Shown here: positions 31,235 through 40,651 of the stretch, in pieces | Position numbering within the stretch: the stretch's first letter is position 1 | Layout of the letters: each line of letters opens with the position of its first letter | The notes under the pieces: model-generated | The model's input: the letters and a program-made list of their open reading frames with translations, nothing else | What the model was told of the DNA's origin: nothing | The model's database searches: none | Assembly: GCA_933822405.4 (NCBI GenBank) | Contig: CAKOGP040001869.1 | Location: forward strand, 330,816 to 394,815 | From: Cylindrotheca closterium | Taxonomy: Eukaryota; Bacillariophyta; Bacillariophyceae; Bacillariales; Bacillariaceae | Length of the DNA stretch: 64,000 nt | Reading direction: 5' to 3' | Translations under genes and position numbers: made by a program

Positions 31235-31969
31235 CTATGACTTTCTGCGTCGTTTGTTGGATCGACTGCCGGGAGTATTTGTTTCTTCTTTCAGCGTCTT
31301 CGATTTGTTCAGAGTGTAATCCTTCATGCCCTCGTTGGAAGCACACACTCTCGCAGCAACCCAGAGAACCCGAGCTACCCGAGCAGTAGTCCAGCCATTT
31401 AGTTCGTTGGCAAGTTGGGTGCACGCTTTCGCCACTTCCAGGTATACAGGAAGTGTGTACGTCCTCCGAGGAAGAAACGTATCGATGCATTCGTCATACA
31501 TGTAGGGGAAGACATCTGGTCGAATCATGGAAACGATGGCACTTGCTGTTGCAGGTCCAACACCACTCAATTCTGTGAGATGATTTATGCAGCACTTGAT
31601 GTCGTCGTCACTCCAAGCATCACTCGCCTCAATGCTTCGAGCATGAGCAATCGCATTTTCCGAGCACTGTTTGACAAACTTGTCTGTATTGGAATTTAAA
31701 TGTTTCATTAGGGCAGGACGTTTCTTGCCAACCGAAAACTTCCATCTAACAATAGCCATGAGTTCTTCTTTGGAAATACAATCCTTGGAAGAGTCGGCTG
31801 AAAACTTGGCTTTCAGGTTGTCGTACTCTTTGTTGCAATCTCGAATTTCTTCCTTCAGCGCCAAAGAAAGAAGAGGAGCAAACTGTGATTCGACTTGCTC
31901 CCATACCTTACAATCCGACACCTCGGAAAGCCGTTTGGATGCCTCAACGCCCGGTCTCTTTTTCGACAT
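31235..31969 (-). CDS. Helix-hairpin-helix protein related to HhH-GPD DNA glycosylases
   Basis: Single exon, 244 aa, ATG at 31969. A helix-hairpin-helix with the hairpin LSGVGPATASAIVSMIRPDVFPYMYDE is the only sharp motif. It has the LxGVGxxTA core and a following Asp/Glu-bearing loop reminiscent of the HhH-GPD glycosylase fold, but the catalytic Lys is not evident, so enzymatic activity is uncertain. The C terminus ends in a basic cluster (RSNKRRRKS) that could be a nuclear signal. Homologues of unknown function exist in other eukaryotes as far as I recall. DNA binding is inferred. A TACCGGTA palindrome lies 24 bp upstream of the start. Confidence 0.75.
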   Translation of the reverse strand: MSKKRPGVEASKRLSEVSDCKVWEQVESQFAPLLSLALKEEIRDCNKEYDNLKAKFSADSSKDCISKEELMAIVRWKFSVGKKRPALMKHLNSNTDKFVKQCSENAIAHARSIEASDAWSDDDIKCCINHLTELSGVGPATASAIVSMIRPDVFPYMYDECIDTFLPRRTYTLPVYLEVAKACTQLANELNGWTTARVARVLWVAARVCASNEGMKDYTLNKSKTLKEETNTPGSRSNKRRRKS

Positions 31970-32159
31970 CGTGTATCAATGATGATGTGGAATACCGGTA
32001 TATCGAGGTTGAGGTGAAGACGATGACGCGACGATGAGAGGAAAATGGCGCGAGCATTTTCGATTCATTCGATCGATTTGATCACCGGCGCAGAATTCAA
32101 TCTCAAGACACCGCACACCAATAACACAGACTCCAAACATATTGACATGAAATACAACA

Positions 32160-33100
32160 ATGGCATCAGTGCCGCAGCGAGATGACTCAAATAGCTACTT
32201 TGGAAATTCGCATCCATTCTGGTGTGGAATTCTGGACCGATTCTACGATCATTTTATCACAGTGGATATGTCGAAACGATGGCGGGACCACGTGATCTAT
32301 TCCAAGAGCTCAGGGGCTGAACTCCGACAATCGATCACCCAGAGGTTCTCTTCCTCCACTATCTTTCTCTCCGTAATTCTATCGGCAGAAATTGGAATGC
32401 TTACGTCCCCAGCTAATCTTTCGGCGGAGGTGCGAGATGCGTTGGCGACATCCTCTTATACGCTGGCATACTGGACTGGAATCGTGGTTTCGTTTGCGAC
32501 ACTCGTCGCGATCGCTGCCATAACCGCCAACTATTCAGCTTATGCAGTATTTGCGGCAATCTCGAATGAAAATCTACACATAATTGCAAAGTCGAGCATA
32601 GGTTTTTATGCTGCGCAACTTCCAAGTTATTTGATTGTTCTGGTGCTGTACACCTTCCTATCAACGGTATGTATGCGGGTTTGTCTCCTTTTTCTTGTTT
32701 TGCACCTGATTCTAGTGGTCGTTATTGTTTAAAGATTACATTGTTCTGGGTTCTCGCAATGCCACGACTTGTCACTGCAGTCATGACCACTTGTTCCGGA
32801 CTGTTCTTGGTGTACATTATTTCTGCCTATTCGGCTCTTGGGACTTTGGTAATGTCCTCTGGCAGCATGAGGCGCCAGACAATTATAGGATCTAATGTTG
32901 AAGATGAAATGACACCTCACCAGCTCTCGGATGAGCTCTTGTATCAGAAACGAAAAAATATGAGACGCCGACTCTCGATAGTCGATCAGTACAGAACGCC
33001 AAGTGACAGGAGTGCGGTAAGAAAATCTAACACTCAGTCGACCAGAGAAGAAGGTGCACCTAGCGAGAGTGGAAGCGAAATCAGGAGGCGCAACAAGTGA
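32160..33100 (+). CDS. Four-helix membrane protein of an unnamed family, paralogue A
   Basis: Two exons, 32160-32666 and 32735-33100 (68-bp intron, phase 0), 290 aa. The protein has about four membrane helices: two around STIFLSVILSAEIG and IVVSFATLVAIAAITANYSAY, then LIVLVLYTFLSTITLFWV and TCSGLFLVYIISAYSALG. Landmarks shared with paralogues at 33714 and 40652 are a WRxH motif before helix 1, TQRFSSSTIF, a SSIGFYAAQLP loop between helices 2 and 3, and MSSGSMR then EMTPHQLSDELL after helix 4. The C-terminal tail is basic and Ser rich (likely cytosolic). No known channel or transporter signature was found; function unknown. Confidence 0.78.
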
Positions 33101-33713
33101 TGCATCAAAATTTCTCAAGTTTGTGGGATCGAAACATCTTCTCAATCTGACGTCAGTATTGGAAGACGTATACGGACTAGACTGACAGAAGCCCACTTGG
33201 AATAGATTCTGTGGTGTATCGCCACTGTAGAGAAGGAGACTGCCTAGAATGAATCTCCCAACTACATCATACAAATGGTTCAAGGCTGGCGGTAGGTTCA
33301 TTCGGCCGGACGGTCCACCAACAAGAATGCACCATCTAATTATCATTCGATGGGCGCGTTCATGCTTGTAATGTAATGAGAGAGTCAAATAGCAGATGTA
33401 CATTCACAGATTGTCAGCCTTGCGTTGTGGTGTCTATCTGTGCCTACGGTACAGTACTCGAATGACTCTACCGGTAGTGACCTAATTTACTCTATGTCCT
33501 TAAAATAATATTTAACGATCTTGCTCGATGCGAAACGAAGAACAAACCGTCATGCGCCACCTTCAAATATATCAAGATCAACGCGGAAATCTGTGCCAGC
33601 ACCGTACCGGGTACCTATTCAAATCACTCTTTCATCGTCCATTGCTCCCATCATGGATGCTTAGGCCTCTCTCTTGACCTGTATAGTGTGGCTGCAAGAA
33701 CAGCTTTGTCATC
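33101..33713. other. Intergenic spacer between membrane paralogues A and B
   Basis: 613 bp; one TACCGGTA palindrome at 33469-33476 and GTAC-rich inverted motifs (GGTACAGTAC near 33449, GTACCGGGTACC near 33603). No gene recognised. Confidence 0.5.
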
Positions 33714-34747
33714 ATGAGTAGTTCAGGAATAACAAAATGTCTTCCACAAAGCAAAGTGGATGGGTACTTCAATACGTGGCACATATTTTGGGTAGGCATT
33801 CCGGCGACTGTCACAGAACACTTTGTCAGTGCAGAGCTTTCCTCGTTCTGGAGACGGCACTTGATTTGGTCCAAACCTGCTGGAAAACTGCTACGAGAGG
33901 CTTTGACTCAACGCTTTGCGTCCACCACTGTGTTCCTGTCGCTGATTCTTGGTACCGAAATCCGAGTCTTATTCAGCCCCAGTACACCAGCTGACAATGT
34001 CCGTAATGCTCTCAAGAACGAAGAAAGTCATACCCTGGAGTACTGGACGGGAATTGGACTGTGTTTGTCGATCTTCTTTTCCATTGCTGCGTTGGTGGCC
34101 AATTTCACTGCCTGGGGCATATACACTGTCATTGGTAACGAAAACCTCAAATTGATTGCCAGATCGTCCATTGGACTTTACGGAGCACAATTGCCCAATA
34201 TTCTGGTGGTTGGAGTGATTTACTTGTTTTACACATGGGTTGGTAAGTGAAAATAATTAGTGAAATGATGGTTCAGGCAGATGAAGTTATCTATCAAACG
34301 TTGGATTGCAGCATTCGCACCTTTGATACTTACTTTCATCGTTCTTCTCCCGGTCCTCTTTCAGCCTTGTTTTGGTGGATCATCATGCCCATTGGACCTG
34401 CTGTCATTCTTAGCGTAGGTGGTATCCTTTTGATTGTCCATATTGTGTCCACATACTCAGCACTTGCTAGAATAATTATGGATACTGGCGCAATGAGCTC
34501 GAAACGAGTACTGGATCAGGAACTAGAGGATGATATGACTCCTCAAGAATTGGCAGAAGAACTTTTGAAACGAACTAGAGAAGCAAGGGTAAATTCCGTT
34601 CCTGTCAATCTCAAGTACCGAGAAATCAATAAGCAGTATATTGCAAATGCAATCAGCCGATCCAAACGCACCAACGAAAGCGAGGAATTCGGAGTGGGAG
34701 GTGGACTCTCCATTGACGAAATCGCGGATGTGGATCTTGCAGATTAG
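33714..34747 (+). CDS. Four-helix membrane protein of an unnamed family, paralogue B
   Basis: Two exons, 33714-34242 and 34365-34747 (122-bp intron, acceptor CTCTTTCAG, phase 1), 303 aa. The join yields YLFYTWVALFWWIIMP, which lines up without gaps with YTFLSTITLFWVLAMP of paralogue A; the intron sits within 4 nt of the same place. Shared blocks: FWRRHLIWSK, LTQRFASTTVFLS, LEYWTGIG, SSIGLYGAQLP, MDTGAM, and DDMTPQELAEELL after the last helix. Four helices, with both ends probably cytosolic and a charged tail of about 100 residues. Function not recognised. Confidence 0.8.
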
Positions 34748-34860
34748 AAAAAGCGCCTCTTCATTCAATATTTTCCATATTTTTGGGAATTGCAAGGGAT
34801 GCATCGCAGATGGATGGTGCATAACTATATGTAAAATAGCGACAGAAAACGATAATTGCT

Positions 34861-35967
34861 TTACATCTTTGACATTGGACTGTTAGAAGTGGACCCAAAT
34901 TCGGCCAATCCTCTGTCAATCAAGGTAACTCCAGTCTCCTTATTCAGCACGATGAATATAAATCTGCTGACAGAAGAGGAGTCTTCACGCCAAACCTTGA
35001 TAAGCAACTCATCTCCCACAAATGCTGGTTTTGTGAATTTTCCTTCTAGTATATGTATTCTGTCATTCTTGCTGGCCAGCTTAGACACAGCCCGGAAAGC
35101 AATGGCCAATGTGAGGAGGCCATGGAGTAAGGGTACATTTTTTCCCGTTCCAAGCATCTCGGCTGCCGAGTTGTCAACATGGATGTGATTGCTATCGCCG
35201 CTACTCAATCGATAGAGCAATGCTTGGTTTGGCTGTGTCTGAAAGGTCCATTCCAAAGTCGGAGGTCTATCCTTTGGGACATTGATTTTACTCTGTTTCT
35301 TTGGGGTACCAGATGATGATTTGTAGGGGATAATACTCTCACTATCAACACCAAACACCAGAGCGGTCGATTGCATGGTACATACTAATGGACAACTGTT
35401 GTTGTTTGAGCGTCCTTCGACGGCGGGTTCTGCAGCAAAAATCTGGGACTGGGTGGTGACAAAGGTTCCAATGGATTTTGGTTGTACAGCCACTGTTTCC
35501 AGACTTATTGTGGTGCGCACCTTGCCGTTGCAACGCCCCGAGACAAATTCCAAGGATGGTATCGGCATGGGTCGATGCCATATTATCGACTGAAATGTAT
35601 GTATCACCGGTTGATTCGACAGATCCAGATCTTGCTGCCGAAGAAACCTCCGGGGAATGACATCGTCTTTTTGCATGAGAGGTGGGGGGAAAGAAGGAAT
35701 CCCCATTGTATTTCCATCTCTTGATCGGGCCCAAAACGTCAGAGCCAGACAAAAGGTTGGAAGGGGATTGAAGTTCTCATGCTGCTCATACAAGTACTCC
35801 AACTCATCAGTTGTGGAAGAACAACCAAATCCAACTGATAAGGCGTAAAGTATCAAATCTTTTGCGTTATATTCCACTTCATATTGCGTGCTTCTGGTGT
35901 CTGCCATGGCTGCAAAATATGTGTTGGTTGGAACTGTGATGTGATTATATTTTGTACTGTAATGCAT
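34861..35967 (-). CDS. MaoC-like enoyl-CoA hydratase 2, probably peroxisomal
   Basis: Single exon, 368 aa from ATG 35967 (an ATG at 35907, MADTRSTQ, is an equally good start). Double hot-dog hydratase: the N-terminal half carries YALSVGFGC, the C-terminal half has the hydratase-2 motif YRLSSGDSNHIHVDNSAAE followed by VPLLHGLLTLAIAFRA, with the catalytic Asp and His in place. It would hydrate trans-2-enoyl-CoA to (R)-3-hydroxyacyl-CoA in beta-oxidation. The C terminus is Ser-Lys-Met, a recognised variant of the PTS1 signal, supporting peroxisomal location. The upstream ATG overlaps the upstream ATG of the neighbouring plus-strand gene by 2 bp, so at least one gene probably uses a downstream start. 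Confidence 0.86.
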   Translation of the reverse strand: MHYSTKYNHITVPTNTYFAAMADTRSTQYEVEYNAKDLILYALSVGFGCSSTTDELEYLYEQHENFNPLPTFCLALTFWARSRDGNTMGIPSFPPPLMQKDDVIPRRFLRQQDLDLSNQPVIHTFQSIIWHRPMPIPSLEFVSGRCNGKVRTTISLETVAVQPKSIGTFVTTQSQIFAAEPAVEGRSNNNSCPLVCTMQSTALVFGVDSESIIPYKSSSGTPKKQSKINVPKDRPPTLEWTFQTQPNQALLYRLSSGDSNHIHVDNSAAEMLGTGKNVPLLHGLLTLAIAFRAVSKLASKNDRIHILEGKFTKPAFVGDELLIKVWREDSSSVSRFIFIVLNKETGVTLIDRGLAEFGSTSNSPMSKM

Positions 35968-36004
35968 GCGGCCCTTTCCTCAGTCGATTCGTCCGACTTC
36001 AAAA

Positions 36005-36529
36005 ATGATGACGCGTGATGCAAAATCGCAACTCCAACTCTCTCATGCCCGCTGCAAATTCCAAACAACAGCCATGCGAGTCTCCAGAGGGCCAATGAAT
36101 TCTCCTTCTCAACAAATCATCCCGTTCCTTGCCTGCATGGTACTTGGAGCAGCGCTTCACCATGCATTTTTTCTCAACAAGTCGGAGCCAAGACCGCGCA
36201 TTCCTGGAACTGCGTGGACATTAACTGTGACCTTCACATTCACAGATGAGGAAGATCAAAAGCAAATCTTGGAAGAATGGAGGTCTGTCACAAAGTACTG
36301 TGCAGAGAAGGAACCTTTCTTGTTTCACTACGAAGTTGGACGAAGCGATGCCGACCCTCTCAAGGTTCACATGGTGGAACGTTACAAAAGCAAGGATGAC
36401 TATCTGACCAAACACAAAACTGGAGAAGAGTTCTTGAAATTCCGTCCAAAGTTGAAGGCTCTGCAAGATGCAGGGAAAGTAACCATTGAGGGATTCAGTT
36501 ATCAAGAGCTCGGATATGGATTTGTCTAG
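36005..36529 (+). CDS. Membrane-anchored protein with an ABM-like (dimeric alpha/beta barrel) domain
   Basis: Single exon. Start chosen at ATG 36005 (174 aa); ATGs at 35966 and 36074 are alternatives. A short hydrophobic segment (IIPFLACMVLGAALHHAFFL) is followed by a domain of about 95 residues: TAWTLTVTFTFTDEEDQKQI, a helix EEWRSVTKYCAEKEPFLFHYEVG, VHMVERYKSKDDYLTKHKTG and a C-terminal VTIEGFSYQELGYG. This beta-alpha-beta-beta-alpha-beta order with a Phe-Hx-Y-E strand resembles antibiotic-biosynthesis-monooxygenase (ABM) domains. The fold is inferred; enzymatic activity is unknown. Confidence 0.62.
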   Translation: MMTRDAKSQLQLSHARCKFQTTAMRVSRGPMNSPSQQIIPFLACMVLGAALHHAFFLNKSEPRPRIPGTAWTLTVTFTFTDEEDQKQILEEWRSVTKYCAEKEPFLFHYEVGRSDADPLKVHMVERYKSKDDYLTKHKTGEEFLKFRPKLKALQDAGKVTIEGFSYQELGYGFV

Positions 36530-36872
36530 ACCAGAAGATTTTGGGGCAAATGTTGGATTGGACGAAATTGATACAGAAATTTGATGTGGAACGTAGACTT
36601 TCACTAGTTTGTAAGTTTAGAAAGCTTTTGCGATTGTTCGTTCTTTTGACTAGCATTGCAATTGTTCTCTATCATCAGATGATAGCATCCTTCATGTATG
36701 GTATCGTATTGATGGATGCATGCATGGCAGAAGATCAGTTCGACTAAACCTGTCGAATGAGTCAGTCAGTCGGTCATTTTTCTGCATCCAACCACACAAC
36801 ACTTTGACAAGGATTCGTTCAACTTACAGGACCAAAGCATATCCATAACCGGGAAAGAGATTTATCCATTCA
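36530..36872. other. Intergenic spacer
   Basis: 343 bp with a short TCAGTCAGTCGGTCA repeat near 36760. No gene seen. Confidence 0.45.
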
Positions 36873-37814
36873 ATGACTGGGACGTTGAGTGATCATATAG
36901 CATTTGTGCCACGGAAACACAAACGATATTGTCTTCAATGTAGGATAGAGGAAGAAGAAGAGAAGAAACTTCTTCAGTGTGCTCGATGCAAGAACGCTTG
37001 CTTCTGTTCTCGAGAATGCCAAAAGAATAATTGGCCAATGCACAAGAGAATATGCAAGAAACTAAATGACTGCGCTTCAGATTATGATGCGGTGTGCAAA
37101 AATTTGGAAGAGCTCCAGGCAGCAGGAGATGATTCGAAGGAGCAATTGGAAGCGGCCATTGTCGAAAAGATGGAAGCTTCTTTATGTTACGTGCAGCTGC
37201 TGATTGATCATGCTTACTTTTCAACCGATACTATTCAAAGGGGAGCAGTGATTTATGAAAATGCCATGCGAATGCTACTATGGTGTGTTGATAGATCCAT
37301 GAAGCCATTTCAAAATGTGCAATGCCTCTTGGTACTTGCAGCTTGCCTCGAGTACGACGAAGGCGTAATGGCGATCATCGCAAGGTTAAATGACCATCAT
37401 GGTTCAAATGAAGATGCTGCCAAGGTAGTAGAACTTGTGGAAATCGCAATGGATCCGTCATTCGAGCACAAAGGAGAAGGGGCAGACTTGGTGTATACTT
37501 GTCTTTTGCTAATTCATGTGAGACGGTTTACTCGCCATTGTGACACACACACGAACGAGACAACAACAACACCGAACGAAACAAGGTTGAAACTGGAAGA
37601 AAACCTTCGTACTATAATGAGTATCTGCGTTGAACAATGTAAATGGGTATTGGAATGTGTACCACCCGATGGTGATCCGCTACTTCCCGAAGCTGCAAAT
37701 GAGTTGTTTGGAAAGTTGAGCTGCTGGCAGTTGATCAAGGACTCATTTGCATTGACACCTGGATTGATGGACGTCTTTCTTGACTTTTGTCCGTTGGAAA
37801 GATCGATACGATGA
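36873..37814 (+). CDS. MYND-type zinc finger protein
   Basis: Single exon, 313 aa, ATG 36873, TGA at 37812. Residues 19-62 hold a complete MYND finger: YCLQC, QCARC, ACFCSREC, then NNWPMHKRICKK (C-x2-C, C-x2-C, C-x3-C, H-x3-C). The remainder is helical with repeated hydrophobic heptads (CLLVLAACLEYDEGVMAII). MYND domains bind proline-rich peptides in partner proteins; diatom genomes carry many such genes. Convergent with the SGNH hydrolase gene (138 bp between stops). Partner and role unknown. Confidence 0.8.
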   Translation: MTGTLSDHIAFVPRKHKRYCLQCRIEEEEEKKLLQCARCKNACFCSRECQKNNWPMHKRICKKLNDCASDYDAVCKNLEELQAAGDDSKEQLEAAIVEKMEASLCYVQLLIDHAYFSTDTIQRGAVIYENAMRMLLWCVDRSMKPFQNVQCLLVLAACLEYDEGVMAIIARLNDHHGSNEDAAKVVELVEIAMDPSFEHKGEGADLVYTCLLLIHVRRFTRHCDTHTNETTTTPNETRLKLEENLRTIMSICVEQCKWVLECVPPDGDPLLPEAANELFGKLSCWQLIKDSFALTPGLMDVFLDFCPLERSIR

Positions 37815-37952
37815 GTGCATAAGAGAAGGAAAGGAATTGAATATTGTTGCTTTGGTTACAGAAGCTAGAGTATCTATGGACGTCAATGGCGATGGAGAAG
37901 TTGATGGTTTAATTCGTTCATGGTTTCACACCCTCAAAGCGGCTGTCCATGG

Positions 37953-38792
37953 TCAAAGATTGAGTTGCTTTGCGACAATGTCCTCTACGGCTGGAGCTAG
38001 ACTTTCACCGAGCACTTGGTATCCTTTTGCAGAAAAATGCCTAACGTACACAAACAACTGGCATTGTTAGCACAAACACGTTTTCATCCGGGTCAAGAAG
38101 AAAAGCAACCTCAAACAGAAGACTTACAACCCATCGGGATCCCAGTTTCCGTCATCCTTGCTGTACTCAAAAGGAAAAGGGAAATAAGCAGCCCTTGGAT
38201 CCGATTCGCAAAATGATTCAATTCCCTGATTCGCAGTTTTGGCCACCTCTGATGCTTTGGAGCTTAGTGTTTGATAAAAAGAAGACGGAATCCCAATGGC
38301 AATCGTATTCGAAACCTTTTCCTCGAGACAAAGCTTATGCAGTGATATGACTCCCTCGGATATTTCAGATGATGATTTGCTAGAGCCCAAATCATTTGTT
38401 CCGGCCAACAGAATTACCAACGATATCGGTGGTTCTTGATTTCGGCTAATGGTGGTTCGCAGACCTTTAGGACCATCAGCGTCCTTTAGAAGATCCTCTG
38501 ATGTCCACCCTGGAAATCCCAGGTGCATTACTTCAATATCCAGGCTCTGTAGCTTTGTGCTCTCTGTTAGTGCCTTTTGGAGATGTGGTGCATAGGGATG
38601 TAATTGAAACATTTGCGTTGTCCCGGCCGTCAGGGAATCTCCGAAACAAAGGATTCGAAGAGGGATTTTGGCTTGGGTGGAGAATGCTTGTGCCATGAGG
38701 GTAGTTCTTGAAATCCAGGTTGTTTGTAGTATAATGATACTAAGGGTCAGAAGCATTCGATAGAAGATGTTGGAGACGTGCCGTCTCGTCAT
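37953..38792 (-). CDS. SGNH-hydrolase (GDSL esterase/lipase superfamily)
   Basis: Two exons on the minus strand, 38128-38792 and 37953-38040, 250 aa, 87-bp intron (donor GTAAGT). A hydrophobic leader (MLLTLSIIILQTTWIS) ends at MAQA followed by Phe, compatible with secretory or plastid targeting. Block I is CFGDSLTAG (nucleophile Ser53); block III is LAGTNDLG. Exon 1 stops at WDPDGL and without splicing would run into a stop. Exon 2 supplies HFSAKGYQVLGESLAP, completing the catalytic Asp-x-x-His (DGLH). The restored triad argues strongly for this splice. An upstream GTG-started extension exists but ATG 38792 is the first ATG. Substrate unknown. Confidence 0.85.
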
Positions 38793-38954
38793 ACCGGTAT
38801 GTCTTTTGATTTTTAGTGTTTTTGATGTTCGAAAGATCTTCCATTCGACTGTCCTTCGCACGCTCCTTGCAACAAGCTTCCATCATCCATCACAACAAAC
38901 AACAAAAGACAACCAACACGACAATTCCATACCCACAGAAAGCTGCCCGACAGA

Positions 38955-40271
38955 ATGGCCGACGACAATAGCAATGACCTGGTAGAACTTGATCCTAAGG
39001 AAAAGAAGGAAATTGAATTGGGGCTGAGAGCCTTTGTCCTCCGTCATGAAACACATCATCGTCCCATTGCAATCGTTACGTCAGGAGGAACAGCCGCCGA
39101 CTTGGAGCTCAACAGCGTGAGATGTTTAGATAACTTTTCTACTGGTCTAAGGGGTGCAGTCTCGGTGGAAGAATTCCTGAAACGCGGGTACGCTGTAATT
39201 CATCTATGGCGAGTTGGAAGCGCAAGTCCTTTTGGAAGGATACTGAGTCAGGCAGTTGGAACTCAAGCGAATCATGGAATGTCGTTTAATGGAATTGGGA
39301 AGTTGTTTTTTGGAGATACGGAAGATGACGAAGAAGATCAACTGGTTCAGTCTGTTCTGGATGCACAGCGCGACCCTTGGTTAACAGACGCAACCCCTGG
39401 AGCTTCACCGCCTTCAACCTCCAACAAACGAGCCAACAAGAAAACAGATGGAATCACATTGCATCGACGAATTATAAACTCCAGCAAACTCCAATCAGCA
39501 CTATTAGATAGACAGAATGTTATACTGGAGAATCGATTGTACACGGTCCCCTTTCGATCGGTCGACGAATACTTGGCAAAGTTGCAGTTGTGTGCGGAAT
39601 CAATCCGAGACAGCCAATCGCTAGCAATGTTCTATCTCGCGGCTGCAGTATCAGACTTTTACGTCCCCAAATCAAAACGATCAGAACACAAAATTCAAAG
39701 TGCAGGCGGTGGATTGACTCTGGAACTAGCTCCAGTTCCCAAAGTCATGGGCTTGTTACGTTCGACTTGGGCCCCAGATGCATTTGTTTGCAGTTTCAAG
39801 TTGGAAACCGACAAGGAAATTCTGAGGAGCAAGGCGGAGAGAGCGGTCCAAAAATACAACTGTCACATGGTGGTGGGAAACTTGCTACATAACCGGCATC
39901 AACAAGTTTCTGTCCTAGCACCTTCCTTCTCAGATGACGGAGCAACAATGGATGTCAAGGACTGGTCGATGCATGACTTGACCAAACCGCGAAATTCAGA
40001 GTCCGATGCGCTGGAAAGCATGATCGTAGAGACCGTCGTACAAACACACTTTGAGTATATATCCTCGAGTAATGAAGTTGGAATGGATCGATCGGGAACT
40101 CAGGCTGTTATTCGAGCCAACGATGAATTATCTGAAAAGCGGCGGAAACTGGAAAGAGACTTGTTCTGGGAGCAAGTGAAAACGACTGGTCTCGAATGGG
40201 CGGGAGTGGCCGCGGGATGTCTAATATCATATGCTGTGTCGTCTGCGTTGCGCAATCGCATGTCGGCATAG
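38955..40271 (+). CDS. PPCS: Phosphopantothenate-cysteine ligase (PPCS), eukaryotic type
   Basis: Single exon, 438 aa. Second step after pantothenate kinase in coenzyme A synthesis: joins cysteine to 4'-phosphopantothenate using a nucleotide. Hallmarks: IAIVTSGGTAADLE (nucleotide loop), VRCLDNFSTGLRG, GYAVIHLWR, the conserved AAVSDFYVP block, EHKIQSAGGGLTLEL, VPKVMGLL, and FVCSFKLETD. These follow the eukaryotic PPCS order. Unusual is the C-terminal hydrophobic segment (WAGVAAGCLISYAVSSAL), which could be a tail anchor and is not typical of the soluble animal enzyme. The N terminus is acidic without a targeting signal. It starts 162 bp from the divergent SGNH gene. Confidence 0.93.
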   Translation: MADDNSNDLVELDPKEKKEIELGLRAFVLRHETHHRPIAIVTSGGTAADLELNSVRCLDNFSTGLRGAVSVEEFLKRGYAVIHLWRVGSASPFGRILSQAVGTQANHGMSFNGIGKLFFGDTEDDEEDQLVQSVLDAQRDPWLTDATPGASPPSTSNKRANKKTDGITLHRRIINSSKLQSALLDRQNVILENRLYTVPFRSVDEYLAKLQLCAESIRDSQSLAMFYLAAAVSDFYVPKSKRSEHKIQSAGGGLTLELAPVPKVMGLLRSTWAPDAFVCSFKLETDKEILRSKAERAVQKYNCHMVVGNLLHNRHQQVSVLAPSFSDDGATMDVKDWSMHDLTKPRNSESDALESMIVETVVQTHFEYISSSNEVGMDRSGTQAVIRANDELSEKRRKLERDLFWEQVKTTGLEWAGVAAGCLISYAVSSALRNRMSA

Positions 40272-40651
40272 GCAATGACGTAAAATCTAGGATAGCTCGG
40301 AGTATTTTGCTTTGTAGCTGTGAACCGTGTTGGTACTCAGTACTTTGCTCTCTTTCGATTGTTCTCATTATATGGCTGCCAAGAAGCTCGCTAAATACAT
40401 GCAATCCGAAATAGATATGCATGCACACTAAAACTTCATGGCATCTTCTTTTATTTTCAAATCCGAACCACGTTTCGACTACTTCGAGCTGTCGTCATAG
40501 CTCGTGACTGAGCGAAAATCTATACCAGCATGTTCCATGTTCGATTCTTAATGCGATAACTGTGCAACCATTGAGTAGTCTTTATTCTACAAACTACGCT
40601 TCTGTCAACGAAGTACCAGTATTTAGTCTAAAAACTGCGTTGCTGTCAATC
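40272..40651. other. Intergenic spacer
   Basis: 380 bp. The frame of the downstream gene is open back to 40562, but the first ATG is at 40652. No other feature seen. Confidence 0.45.

Noticed and set aside
32160..34747. Membrane paralogues as bestrophin-type chloride channels
   Set aside because: Bestrophin signatures in helix 1 and the selectivity segment are absent; only a Trp-Arg pair before the first helix is shared.
37780..38070. Open frame continuing after the MYND gene stop, suggesting a frameshifted C terminus
   Set aside because: Most of its second half is antisense to the well-supported last exon of the SGNH hydrolase, and no splice or repeated frameshift is needed to explain either gene.
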